Shown piece by piece: positions 1 through 6,699 of a stretch of 14,982 bases of DNA. How positions within the stretch are numbered: the stretch's first letter is position 1; the number at the start of each line of letters is the position of its first letter. The notes beneath the pieces are model-generated. The model made no database searches, was not told the DNA's origin, and was given only the letters and a program-made list of their open reading frames with translations. Made by a program: the position numbers and the translations under genes. The DNA is from Planctomycetaceae bacterium UBA4732. GTDB taxonomy: Bacteria > Planctomycetota > Planctomycetia > Gemmatales > Gemmataceae. The stretch covers positions 108,938 through 123,919 of the forward strand of contig DHJA01000085.1 in the NCBI GenBank assembly GCA_002404095.1. Direction: 5' to 3'.

Positions 1-197
1 GGGCTAGAAGCCCGTCCCACCTGACCCATCAAAGCACGAGTGACGTTGCACTAGACCGAGACCTTGATCGCAAAGCTACCGAGCCTCGTACAGCTGTGGT
101 TATCGAGGCTGGCGCCGCCGTCGGCTAGGACGACGACGGCGCCATGACGGAGTGCTTTTCCGGGCGCCGTTGAAGACGCCGCCGTCTGCCCTCGGCG
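1..197. other. Non-coding 3' flank with hairpins
   Basis: No credible gene is visible between the window edge and the stop of the beta-helix gene at 198. The stretch is rich in inverted repeats: GGGCT/AGCCC at 1-13 with a 3-nt loop, and a perfect 7-bp pair AGCCTCG (82-88) / CGAGGCT (104-110). A longer GC-rich hairpin at 111-143 is listed separately. No tRNA fold was recognised. These may be dispersed palindromes or transcript ends; the sequence does not decide. Confidence 0.4.
111..143 (-). terminator. GC-rich hairpin downstream of beta-helix gene, possible terminator
   Basis: GGCGCCGCCGTC at 111-122 faces GACGACGGCGCC at 132-143: a 12-bp stem with one internal mismatch and an approximately 9-nt loop. 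It lies 55 nt past the stop codon of the minus-strand gene ending at 198. There is no U-tract on either side, so it would not be a classic intrinsic terminator. It could equally protect a 3' end or be a dispersed palindrome. Confidence 0.3.
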
Positions 198-2219
198 TTA
201 GCAGAAGGTGTTGCCGCCCCCGTCGGTGTAGAAGCCGAAGATGTTGTCCGGGAGGTTGCCGCAGAAGACGCTGTCGCTGACGGTCAGCGCGCCGGCGTTG
301 TAGATGCCGCCGCCTTTGCCGTGTCCGTCGCTGCCCCCGGCCCCCTTGTGGCCGCCGATGGCCCGGTTAAGCGTGATGGTGCTGTCGTTGACCGTGGCGC
401 TCGACCCGGCTTGAATGGCGAGGCCGCCGCCCAGCCCGTCGCCGCCGTTGCCGCCCTTGCCGCCGTTGCCGCCCTGGGCGATGTTGTGGTCGAGGGTGCT
501 ATCGGTGATCGTCAGGACGGAAATGTCCGGGAAACCGAGGAGGGCGTAGACGCCGACGCCGATGCCGCCGCCCAGGCCGTTGCCGCCGTTGGCCCCGGAG
601 CCGCCGTCACCGCCGCGAGCCTCATTGTAGGTGAACACCGAGTCGGTGACCGCGGCGGTCGAGTTTCTGGAATTGTCGAGGCCGCCGCCGCTGCCGAACC
701 CGCCGCGGAAGCCGCTGCCCCCGGCCCCGCCGAGGGCCTGGTTGCCGGCGAGGGTGCAGTCGGTCATCGTCAGCGTGGCCGATCGGTTGTTGTCGATGCC
801 GCCCCCCACGGCCGAACCGCCGACTCCGGCGTTGCTGGAGCCGCCGCGGGCTACGTTGCCGACGAGGGTGCTGTTGACGATGGTGAGCGTGGAGCTGCCG
901 AGATTCTCGATGCCGCCGCCCAGGGCGCCGCCGGTGAACGGTTGGGGGGCGGTGGGCGTCCCGTTGGCGCCGCCGATGGCTTGGTTGTCGGCGACCGTGC
1001 TGTCCTGGATGGTCATGGTCGCAAAGTTTACGTTCATGACGCCGCCGCCCAGACCTTCGCCCAGTGAGCCGGGCACGCCGGTCGCTCCGGCGCCGCCGAC
1101 GGACTGATTGCCGATGAGCGTCGAGTTTCTGACGGTCATGGTCGCCGACTGGTTTTCGATGCCGCCGCCGTTTTCCGTCTGACCTGCGCCCCCGGCGGCC
1201 AGGTTGCCGATGAAACTGGTGTTGAGGACGGTACACGTACTCCCGGCAAAGTTCATGAGCCCGCCGCCGATGCCGAAGGCGCCGTCGCTTTCGCCGGACT
1301 GGTTGCCGAGGAAGCTGGAATTGCTGACGGTCATGGTCGCCCCGGTCCCCTCGTTGTCCAAGGCGCCGCCGTTGCCGGCGACGCCGGCCCCCCCGCCGGC
1401 CAGGTTGCCGGAGAAGAGAGAGTTGGTGATGGTCGCCGTCGAGGGGTGCGCCACGTCCAGGCCGGCGTTGTTCTCGATGGCGCCGCCGATCCCGAAGTTA
1501 CCCGCGCCGGTCCCGAGCGCCTGGTTGTGGACGAAGGCGCTGTCGGTCACGGTCAGCGTGGCGCCGCCGAAGTTGTCAATGCCGCCGCCGACGCTGCCGC
1601 CGAAGAAGGAGACGCCGCCGCCCCCCAGAGCCTGGTTGCCGCTGAAGGTGGAGGAGACGACGACAGCCTTGCCCTCGTTGAGCAGGCCGCCGCCGAAGAC
1701 ATCGACCGTGTCGGAGGCGGCGGTCGCCGTGTTGTTGTTCAGGGCGTCACGATTGAGGGTCAGCGTGGCCCCGGCTTCGTTGAGGATGCCGCCCCCGCCG
1801 AGGCCGCCGACGGTCGCCCCGTCGGCGATCGTCAGGTCGGCAATCGTCACTGTCGCGCCCGCGCCGATGTCGAAGACCCGGCTGGCAGAGTTGCCGCTGA
1901 CGGTTAGTTGGGCCGCACCCAGGCCCTCAATGTCCAGACTCTTGTTGATCGCCAGTTGCCCACTGGTCAGCTTGATCGTCTGGCCGGCGAGGCTGTGGTC
2001 GAAGATGATCGTGTCGCCGCTGCTGGCGGCGGCGATGTCGGCCCGCAGCGAGCCGGCGCCGCTGTCGTTGGTGTTCAGGACCGTCAGGGTGCTGAGTAAA
2101 TAGCGTTCCTCTAGCGCTTCGAGATGAAGTTGCGGACGCGGCGCCGGCTTGTGTTTTCGGCCTCGCGGATTCGGAAGCCGTCCAATCGTTCGCGGACGCA
2201 GCCAGGAAAACAGTTGCAT
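198..2219 (-). CDS. Exported right-handed beta-helix (Pmp-like repeat) protein with LEPR-XLL-type N-terminus
   Basis: A 673-residue protein, probably cell-surface or secreted. Residues 1-32 are a basic leader starting MQLFSWLR, followed by LEALEERYLLS (33-43), which resembles the LEPR-XLL motif at the N-terminus of many planctomycete surface proteins. Then comes a beta-helix entry segment (TVLNTNDSGAGSLR, IIF..SLAGQTIKLTSG) as in choice-of-anchor/Pmp-like proteins. After it run about a dozen irregular repeats with GGGI.N, TL/TV..S and GN motifs up to the C-terminus. No catalytic residues or C-terminal sorting signal were seen. The ATG at 2219 was chosen over an upstream ATG at 2453 because AAGGAG sits 7 nt before it, the MQLFSWLR start matches the sister proteins, and the longer form would overlap the neighbouring gene. 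A passive role such as adhesion or structure is inferred from the fold only. Confidence 0.85.
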   Translation of the reverse strand: MQLFSWLRPRTIGRLPNPRGRKHKPAPRPQLHLEALEERYLLSTLTVLNTNDSGAGSLRADIAAASSGDTIIFDHSLAGQTIKLTSGQLAINKSLDIEGLGAAQLTVSGNSASRVFDIGAGATVTIADLTIADGATVGGLGGGGILNEAGATLTLNRDALNNNTATAASDTVDVFGGGLLNEGKAVVVSSTFSGNQALGGGGVSFFGGSVGGGIDNFGGATLTVTDSAFVHNQALGTGAGNFGIGGAIENNAGLDVAHPSTATITNSLFSGNLAGGGAGVAGNGGALDNEGTGATMTVSNSSFLGNQSGESDGAFGIGGGLMNFAGSTCTVLNTSFIGNLAAGGAGQTENGGGIENQSATMTVRNSTLIGNQSVGGAGATGVPGSLGEGLGGGVMNVNFATMTIQDSTVADNQAIGGANGTPTAPQPFTGGALGGGIENLGSSTLTIVNSTLVGNVARGGSSNAGVGGSAVGGGIDNNRSATLTMTDCTLAGNQALGGAGGSGFRGGFGSGGGLDNSRNSTAAVTDSVFTYNEARGGDGGSGANGGNGLGGGIGVGVYALLGFPDISVLTITDSTLDHNIAQGGNGGKGGNGGDGLGGGLAIQAGSSATVNDSTITLNRAIGGHKGAGGSDGHGKGGGIYNAGALTVSDSVFCGNLPDNIFGFYTDGGGNTFC

Positions 2220-2345
2220 GAGATTGCTCCTTGAAGGAATTTGGCCTGCGCTACATTGAGAGCAGCACGCGCCCCGGCGCGCAGACCGAGAACCGGGGCG
2301 AGGCCGGGCCGGTGAGCGTCTGCTTGGCGGCGAGACCTCACCGGC
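2220..2345 (-). promoter_or_regulatory. Structured leader, copy A (pseudoknot upstream of SD)
   Basis: Most divergent copy of the leader found before all five surface-protein genes. Stem 1 is CCCCGG (2272-2277) with CCGGGG (2293-2298). The loop carries CGCAGACC (2280-2287), which pairs with GGCCTGCG (2243-2250) outside the loop; on the minus strand the only non-Watson-Crick pair is a U-G wobble. The distal hairpin is GCCGGTGAG (2308-2316) / CTCACCGGC (2337-2345). The Shine-Dalgarno AAGGAG is read from 2232 to 2227, 7 nt before the start codon. Loop and spacer sequences differ from the other copies while the pairings are kept. Regulatory function is inferred. Confidence 0.55.
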
Positions 2346-2383
2346 TACTTTTCTTGAACCCGTGTGCTTGCGTCCCTCGCTCA

Positions 2384-2405
2384 GGGGAGGGATCCCTTCC
2401 TCCCC
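2384..2405 (-). terminator. Hairpin immediately after the delta-60 gene stop
   Basis: GGGGAGG (2384-2390) pairs with CCTCCCC (2399-2405) around an 8-nt loop, directly next to the stop codon at 2407-2409. On the minus strand no U-run follows, so intrinsic termination is uncertain. It may only mark the transcript end or slow read-through into the next leader. Confidence 0.35.
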
Positions 2406-2406
2406 C

Positions 2407-4107
2407 TCACATGACCGTATCGGTAACGGCGAACGGATCGCCGAACACGCCATAGCTGTCCTCGGCCACGGCGAAGAACGTGTACGTTCCCGAGGCCATG
2501 CCGGCCGTGGAGAAGGTGAACGTCCAGACGCCGTTGGTTAGGGTGCCGTAGCCCAGCAGCGCGTCGCCGGCGTCCAGCTTGCCGTCGCCGTTGCTGTCGA
2601 CGTAAAAGGCCACCTGCGTGATGGTGCTGCCCGCGTTGCCGTCGGTGATGTTCGAGGCGGTCAGCGTCACGCTGCTGCCCGCCGTCACCGGGTTGGGGCT
2701 GGCCGTGAAGGAGCCGATCTGCGGCCCCGCAGCCAGGAAGCGGGCCAGGGAAAAGACCGAAGACGAGCCAGCGGTAAACCCGGCCAGCACGATGCGACCG
2801 TCCGGCTCGAGGGCCATGCTCACAACGGCCGCGCTGCCGAGATGGGATCCGGCCGTGGCGACGCCGTTGACCCCGAAAGTGGTGTCCAGGCTGCCGTTAC
2901 TGTTGTAGCGCGCCGCCAAGAAACTGTTATCGCCGGACTGCGCGTTGCCCTGATCGCCGGCCACGACGATCTTGCCGTCCGCCTGGATCGTCACGGATCG
3001 GGCATAGTCCTGGTTCGGTGACGAGGAGGTGGCCACCACGCCGCCCGAACCGAAGGAAGTATCCAGCGTCCCGTCCGCGTTGAGGCGATCGAGGCCGATG
3101 GCGCTCAGTCCCGTTGTCGCGTCGGTGGCGATGCCGGCCAGGACGATGCGGTCGTCCGCCTGAACGGCCACTGCGGGCTGGTACAGATTGCCGAGGTTCA
3201 CGTAGCCCTGGCTCGTGCCGAAGCCGGTGTCCAGAATGCCGTTGGTGTTGTAACGCACGACTTCGCCCCCTGCCGTCTGCGTCACCACCACGACGATGAT
3301 CTTGCCGCTGTTGGAGTCCAGCGGGCTCGTGTTGGGGTCGATGGCCATCTTCACTTTGGGCGGGTTGGAACCGGATTCGAGCCGAGCAGCGAAGCGCGTG
3401 GTCACCTTGCCGCCCGTGCCGAAGGTGGCGTCCAGGGCGCCGTTGGCGTTGTAGCGCACCAAAGCCAGGTCTTCGTAGGTCGTATTCATGGGATTGGTCT
3501 CTCCTGCTACGACGATCTTGCCGTCGGCCTGGAGGACCATAGCTTCGCCTATGTCTTCGCTGTTCTTGGTGATGGTGGTAATCACTTCGCCATTGGAGCC
3601 GAAGGAGGCGTCCAGGGTGCCGTCGGGGTTATAACGGACCACGGCGAAGTGACCACCGGAGTTGCCGGCGGCCACGATCTTCCCGTCCGGCTGGACCTGC
3701 ACGGCTAGGGCGCGCCCCAGTATCGTCATCACCTCCCCGCTGCCGCCAAACGTGCGATCCAGGGTGCCGTCCAGGTTGTAGCGGACGACCGCCATGTACT
3801 CCGTCTGAGACTTGCGGCCGGCAAAGGCGTCACCGACGGCGACGATCTTGCCGTCATTGGCCGTGCCCTCATTCGGGTACGTCGCCACGGCGTAGGAGCG
3901 CGCGAACGAGCCGATGGCGGTCGTGACGAGGCCGCCGCTGCCGAAGGTCGGATCGAGGACGCCGCCCGAGAGGAGGCAGCGATCTTCCAGGGCTTCGAGC
4001 CGCGGCCGGAACGAGGGACGGCTCGGGGCTGTTCGCCGACGGAACCGTGCCATTTGTGCCGAGTCGGCCATGCCGTTGGATCCCCGCAGCCAAGAGAAAA
4101 GGCTCAT
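2407..4107 (-). CDS. Exported delta-60 repeat (DUF5122) beta-propeller protein with C-terminal Ig-like domain
   Basis: A 566-residue protein. It begins MSLFSWLR, has a basic stretch, then LEALEDRCLLS at residues 37-47. From residue ~49 come seven delta-60 repeats, each with a GxLDxxFG motif, a DGKIVVAG-like strand and a VVRYN-DG ending; seven units fit one seven-bladed propeller. Repeat 4 is longer and degenerate (SGKIIVVVV), and repeat 5 lacks the usual FGxxG spacing (FGTSQGYV). The last ~95 residues (ASPNPVTAGSSVTLTAS, FYVDSNGDGKLDAGD, TYTFFAVAEDSYG) look like a bacterial Ig-like fold. AGGAG lies 7 nt before the ATG. An overlapping ATG 7 nt upstream (4114) opens another frame and is not used. 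It is probably extracellular; ligand unknown. Confidence 0.88.
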   Translation of the reverse strand: MSLFSWLRGSNGMADSAQMARFRRRTAPSRPSFRPRLEALEDRCLLSGGVLDPTFGSGGLVTTAIGSFARSYAVATYPNEGTANDGKIVAVGDAFAGRKSQTEYMAVVRYNLDGTLDRTFGGSGEVMTILGRALAVQVQPDGKIVAAGNSGGHFAVVRYNPDGTLDASFGSNGEVITTITKNSEDIGEAMVLQADGKIVVAGETNPMNTTYEDLALVRYNANGALDATFGTGGKVTTRFAARLESGSNPPKVKMAIDPNTSPLDSNSGKIIVVVVTQTAGGEVVRYNTNGILDTGFGTSQGYVNLGNLYQPAVAVQADDRIVLAGIATDATTGLSAIGLDRLNADGTLDTSFGSGGVVATSSSPNQDYARSVTIQADGKIVVAGDQGNAQSGDNSFLAARYNSNGSLDTTFGVNGVATAGSHLGSAAVVSMALEPDGRIVLAGFTAGSSSVFSLARFLAAGPQIGSFTASPNPVTAGSSVTLTASNITDGNAGSTITQVAFYVDSNGDGKLDAGDALLGYGTLTNGVWTFTFSTAGMASGTYTFFAVAEDSYGVFGDPFAVTDTVM

Positions 4108-4234
4108 GATTCATCTCCTTTGAGGTCGTGGTCTGCGTTACAATGAAAAGGCCACCGTTCCCGGCGCGCAGACCGAGCGCCGGGGCGGGGCCGGGCCGGT
4201 GAGCGTCCTTCTTCGCGGTTGGGACTCACCGGCC
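4108..4234 (-). promoter_or_regulatory. Structured leader, copy B (pseudoknot upstream of SD)
   Basis: Stem 1 CCCGGCG (4160-4166) / CGCCGGG (4178-4184), 7 bp. The 11-nt loop holds CGCAGACC (4167-4174), perfectly complementary to GGTCTGCG (4130-4137). On the minus strand this gives loop 1 of 3 nt, no nucleotide between the stems, and loop 3 of 22 nt, which is standard H-type geometry. The distal hairpin is GGCCGGTGAG (4194-4203) / CTCACCGGCC (4225-4234), perfect 10 bp. The SD (complement of CTCCT, 4115-4119) starts 10 nt after the pseudoknot. On the plus strand the distal hairpin is followed by a T-rich run (4237-4245), so it might also end plus-strand transcripts. Confidence 0.6.
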
Positions 4235-4285
4235 GCTTTCTTTTTAGGAGTCAGCAATCAGGTGTCTAAGGAGCAATCAGTTGCA

Positions 4286-4314
4286 TTCCCTAATTCCCAG
4301 ACACGCGGTACAAT
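4286..4314 (+). promoter_or_regulatory. Probable promoter of first toxin-antitoxin pair
   Basis: TACAAT at 4309-4314 resembles a -10 box, and TTCCC at 4286-4290 sits where a -35 would be; the match to TTGACA is poor. The same TTCCC-N16-GGTACA arrangement occurs before the second toxin-antitoxin pair at 9545-9573, which supports a functional element. Two copies of AGCAATCAG (4253-4261 and 4272-4280) lie just upstream with unknown meaning. Confidence 0.45.
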
Positions 4315-4355
4315 TCAACGAGGTCGGTGATCGAATAGTCCACGGAGACCAGTTC

Positions 4356-4568
4356 ATGGCCATTACCGTCGAAGCCATCTATGAGAACGGCGTTTTGAAG
4401 CCCTCGGAGCCACTGCCTTGGAAAGACGGCGACAAGGTTCGCATCGCCGTCAGCAGCCTGGACAGCCCGATCCTGAAGGCGTATGGCATCATGGGCTGGA
4501 AAGGCACCAGCGCGGAGTTGGATCGCCTGCTAGCCGAGATCGAGTTCGACGAGGACGAAGTTCCATGA
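4356..4568 (+). CDS. DUF104 (AF2212-like) antitoxin of a PIN toxin pair
   Basis: A 70-residue protein starting MAITVEAIYENGVLKP, then LPWKDGDKVRI; this is the N-terminal signature of the DUF104/AF2212-like family (PF01954), small proteins usually encoded before PIN-domain toxins. The C-terminal half is acidic (LLAEIEFDEDEVP) and would be expected to wrap around the toxin. GGAG at 4344-4347, 8 nt upstream, supports this ATG rather than the in-frame ATG at 4281, which lies inside the proposed promoter. The stop overlaps the toxin start as ATGA, so translation is probably coupled. The expected role is to bind and neutralise the ribonuclease and repress the operon; this is from family knowledge. 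Confidence 0.85.
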   Translation: MAITVEAIYENGVLKPSEPLPWKDGDKVRIAVSSLDSPILKAYGIMGWKGTSAELDRLLAEIEFDEDEVP

Positions 4569-5065
4569 CATTTGCCGATCTTGCGGCCAATGACCACATC
4601 TTTCTTGACGCCAATACGCTTGTCTACCATTTTGCATCGCACCAAGTCTTTGGCCCTGCTGCAAACCAATTGATGACGCGGATCGAAAACCAGCAGCTGG
4701 AAGGCTACACGTCCACTCACGTCCTCAGCGAGACCGCTCATCGCCTGATGATGATCGAGGCCGCGACTTTGCCGGGCTGGAAGCAAACGAAGGTCAAGCT
4801 TCGTCTTTTGCAGCAGCCGTCGGCCCTGCAAAACTTGACCCTATTCCGCAGCGCGGTCGAAACCGTCCTCCAATCGCGTATCCAAACCTTGGCGATCGCG
4901 CCTTCCCTGATTGTGTCTGCCGCCGTTATCAGCCAGCAAGTCGGCCTCCTCAGCAACGACGCCTTGATCGTGGCCGTGATGCAGGCCAACGGCTTAACCA
5001 AACTCGCCAGCCACGACGGCGACTTCGACCGCGTGCCGGGCCTCACGCGCTACGCGCCGACTTGA
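4565..5065 (+). CDS. PIN-domain ribonuclease toxin (VapC-like)
   Basis: A 166-residue PIN-domain protein. Candidate metal-binding acids are D15 (IFLDANTL), E56 (HVLSETAHRL), D132 (LLSNDALIVA) and D151/D153 (LASHDGDFDRV), in the order and spacing expected for a PIN nuclease. The form is longer than minimal VapC (about 130-140 residues), with a long helical middle; it recalls the 'LSND(A/S)LI' PIN subgroup. The ATG at 4565 overlaps the antitoxin stop by 4 nt. A longer open frame upstream (from 4418) is in the wrong context and only shadows the antitoxin gene. It is expected to cleave RNA when antitoxin is lost; target unknown. It appears intact. Confidence 0.88.
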   Translation: MTFADLAANDHIFLDANTLVYHFASHQVFGPAANQLMTRIENQQLEGYTSTHVLSETAHRLMMIEAATLPGWKQTKVKLRLLQQPSALQNLTLFRSAVETVLQSRIQTLAIAPSLIVSAAVISQQVGLLSNDALIVAVMQANGLTKLASHDGDFDRVPGLTRYAPT

Positions 5066-5084
5066 CGCTATCATGGCGACGACG

Positions 5085-5135
5085 ACCCCCCGGCGCGCAG
5101 ACCGAACGCCGGAGCGAGTTGAGACGGTCCCCTTG
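5085..5135 (-). promoter_or_regulatory. Decayed orphan copy of the structured leader
   Basis: CCGGCG (5090-5095) / CGCCGG (5107-5112) with loop CGCAGACCGAA is the stem-loop 1 of the leader, with the pseudoknot-forming CGCAGACC at 5096-5103. The partner GGTCTGCG is absent from the adjoining DNA and no surface-protein gene follows on the minus strand; instead the toxin gene ends at 5065. A degenerate trace of the distal part continues to ~5135. Between the toxin stop and the gene ending at 5148 nothing else is seen. Confidence 0.55.
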
Positions 5136-5147
5136 CCGTCGTGACCT

Positions 5148-6554
5148 CTAGATCCGAATGGCGGGGTTGCCATCGAGGATGCCGATGATGCTGCTGCTGT
5201 CCAGGTACAGCACGCCTAGGTTGTAGACGTCAGCGCCAAAGCCAACGGGGGCGGTATTCCCGGTGATGCTGCTGGAATTTTCGACCGTCACGGTGCCGTA
5301 GTTGGCGATGCCGCCGCCACGGTAGGCGGCGACGTTGGCGGACAGGGTGCTGCCGCTGACCGTCAGCGTGGCGTAGTTGAGGATGCCGCCGCCGTCGTTG
5401 TTGGCGGTGTTGGCGGTCAGGGTGCTGCCGCTGACCGTCAGCGTGCCGTCGTTGTAGATGCCGCCGCCGCCGTTGCCGGCGGTGTTGCCGGACAGGGTGC
5501 TGCCGCTGACCGTCAGCGTGACGACGTTGTGGATGCCGCCACCTAAACCTGTTTGTCCGGCGGAGTTGCCGGACAGGGTGCTGCCGCTGACGGTCAGCGT
5601 TGCGCGGTTCTCGATGCCGCCTCCGTTCGAGAAGGCGGAGTTGCCGGACAGGGTGCTGTTGACGATCTTCAGCGTGGCATTGAATTGGTTGGAGATGCCG
5701 CCACCGGATTGTTGGGTGGAGGAGTTGCCGGACAGGGTGCTGCCGCTGACCGTCAGTGTGCCGCCGTTGGCGATGCCGCCGCCGTCGCTCTTGGCGGAGT
5801 TGCCGGACAGGGTGCTGCTGCTGACCGTCAGTGTGCCGGTGGCATGGTTGTAGATGCCGCCGCCCTCGCCGGCGGTGTTGCCGGCGGTGTTGCCGGCGGT
5901 GTTGCCGGACAGGGTGCTGTTGCTGATCGTCAGCGTGCCGTCGTTGTTGATGCCGCCGCCGGCGTTGTTGGCGGTGTTGTTGGACAGGGTGCTGTTGTTG
6001 ACCGTCAGCGTGCCCCCGTTCTCGATGCCGCCGCCGCCCAAGTCGGCAGAGTTGCCGGACAGGGTGCTGCCGCTGACCGTCAGCGTGCCCCCGTTCAGGA
6101 TGCCGCCGCCGTATCCGCCGCCGTAGCCGCTGGTCCCGGAGTAGGCGTCGCTGATCGTCAGGCCGCTCAGGGTAACGTTCTCCTTGCTGGCCACCTCGAA
6201 CACCCGCGAGGCGTGGTTGCCGCTGATCGTCAGTTGGCTGGCGCCCGGCCCAGCGATGGTCAGGTTCTTCCTGATGAGCAGCTCGCCGCTGGTCAGCGTG
6301 ATGGTCTGGCCGTCCAGGCTGGGGGCGAAGACGATGGTATCGCTGTTGTGGGCGGCGGCGATGTCGGCCCGCAGCGAGCCGGTACCGCTGTCGTTGGTGT
6401 TCAGGACCGTCAGAGTGCTTAATAAATAGCGATGCTCCAGCGCTTCGAGCGTGGGCCGGAAGGTGGGCCGCTTGCGCGGGGACGCGGGCCGTGAAGCTCG
6501 TTCGCGGCTTCCGGACAGCCCCAGGCGTTCGGACAGCCAACGGGTAAGTGACAT
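5148..6554 (-). CDS. Exported tandem-repeat beta-helix protein (11 repeats), LEPR-XLL-type N-terminus
   Basis: A 468-residue protein starting MSLTRWLSER, a basic stretch, then LEALEHRYLLS at 36-46. Residues 47-137 form the beta-helix entry region (TVLNTNDSGTGSLRADI, LDGQTITLTSGELLI). From ~148 to ~430 there are about eleven ~24-residue repeats with the pattern GGGIxNxGTLTVSGSTLSGNSA, like chlamydial Pmp and other right-handed parallel beta-helix proteins. A short C-terminal segment (NLGVLYLDSSS, ILDGNPAIRI) follows. AGGAG lies 9 nt before the ATG. The gene ending at 7973 is a paralogue with almost identical ends and nine repeats. Surface exposure and an adhesive or structural role are inferred; there is no obvious enzyme site, transmembrane anchor or sorting signal. 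Confidence 0.87.
   Translation of the reverse strand: MSLTRWLSERLGLSGSRERASRPASPRKRPTFRPTLEALEHRYLLSTLTVLNTNDSGTGSLRADIAAAHNSDTIVFAPSLDGQTITLTSGELLIRKNLTIAGPGASQLTISGNHASRVFEVASKENVTLSGLTISDAYSGTSGYGGGYGGGILNGGTLTVSGSTLSGNSADLGGGGIENGGTLTVNNSTLSNNTANNAGGGINNDGTLTISNSTLSGNTAGNTAGNTAGEGGGIYNHATGTLTVSSSTLSGNSAKSDGGGIANGGTLTVSGSTLSGNSSTQQSGGGISNQFNATLKIVNSTLSGNSAFSNGGGIENRATLTVSGSTLSGNSAGQTGLGGGIHNVVTLTVSGSTLSGNTAGNGGGGIYNDGTLTVSGSTLTANTANNDGGGILNYATLTVSGSTLSANVAAYRGGGIANYGTVTVENSSSITGNTAPVGFGADVYNLGVLYLDSSSIIGILDGNPAIRI
5262..6110 (-). repeat. Intragenic ~72-bp tandem repeats
   Basis: About eleven imperfect ~72-bp units, each encoding one beta-helix turn. On the plus strand every unit shows a core like TTGCCGGACAGGGTGCTG followed by CCGCTGACCGTCAGCGTG. 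Unit lengths vary by whole codons. Such arrays are prone to slippage and recombination. Confidence 0.8.
5868..5903 (-). repeat. Three perfect 12-bp tandem repeats
   Basis: GCCGGCGGTGTT occurs three times in a row on the plus strand, encoding the minus-strand residues GNTA three times in the third beta-helix unit. The extra copies lengthen this turn by eight residues relative to its neighbours. The pattern fits recent slippage that kept the frame. Confidence 0.85.
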
Positions 6555-6683
6555 GCTTCGAGTCTCCTGTTTCAGATTGGTCTGCGTTACAATGAAAAAG
6601 CCACCGTTCCCGGCGCGCAGACCGAGCGCCGGGGCGAGGCTGGGCCGGTGAGTGTCCTTCTTGGCGGCAAGACCTCCCCGGCC
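6555..6683 (-). promoter_or_regulatory. Structured leader, copy C (pseudoknot upstream of SD)
   Basis: Stem 1 CCCGGCG (6609-6615) / CGCCGGG (6627-6633); loop CGCAGACC (6616-6623) pairs with GGTCTGCG (6579-6586). The distal hairpin GGCCGGTGAG (6643-6652) / CTCCCCGGCC (6674-6683) has one mismatch. SD complement CTCCT at 6564-6568, 10 nt from the pseudoknot. The copy begins only ~16 nt after the stop of the gene at 6700, so any separate promoter would lie within that gene's 3' end, or the two genes are cotranscribed. Confidence 0.58.
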
Positions 6684-6699
6684 GCATCAACGGTACACG

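Noticed and set aside
321..1067. Long plus-strand open frame, 248 residues, Ala/Gly/Val-rich, opposite the first beta-helix gene
   Set aside because: Composition is a shadow of GC-rich repeats on the other strand; no ribosome binding site and no recognisable domain.
2220..2453. Upstream extension of the first beta-helix gene to an ATG at 2453
   Set aside because: It would translate the leader, overlap the delta-60 gene by 47 nt, and ignore the good SD before the ATG at 2219.
3869..4114. Start MNHEPF just upstream of the delta-60 start (and the same at 7735)
   Set aside because: The ATG overlaps the SD spacer and opens a different frame with no recognisable protein.
4138..4245. Plus-strand small RNA starting from TTACAAT in leader B and ending at the distal hairpin plus T-run
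   Set aside because: TTACAAT is kept in four copies, but the T-run is good only in copy B, no -35 fits, and pseudoknot geometry favours the minus strand. Not excluded; RNA-seq would settle it.
5553..6422. Plus-strand 289-residue frame opposite the repeat array
   Set aside because: Alanine/glycine-rich antisense shadow of the same repeats, without a start context.
5230..6690. Minus-strand 486-residue frame overlapping the beta-helix gene, Arg/Gln/His-rich
   Set aside because: Out-of-frame reading of the tandem repeats (RQHPVRQ.. pattern). The frame at 5148-6554 has the SD, the family N-terminus and a known fold.
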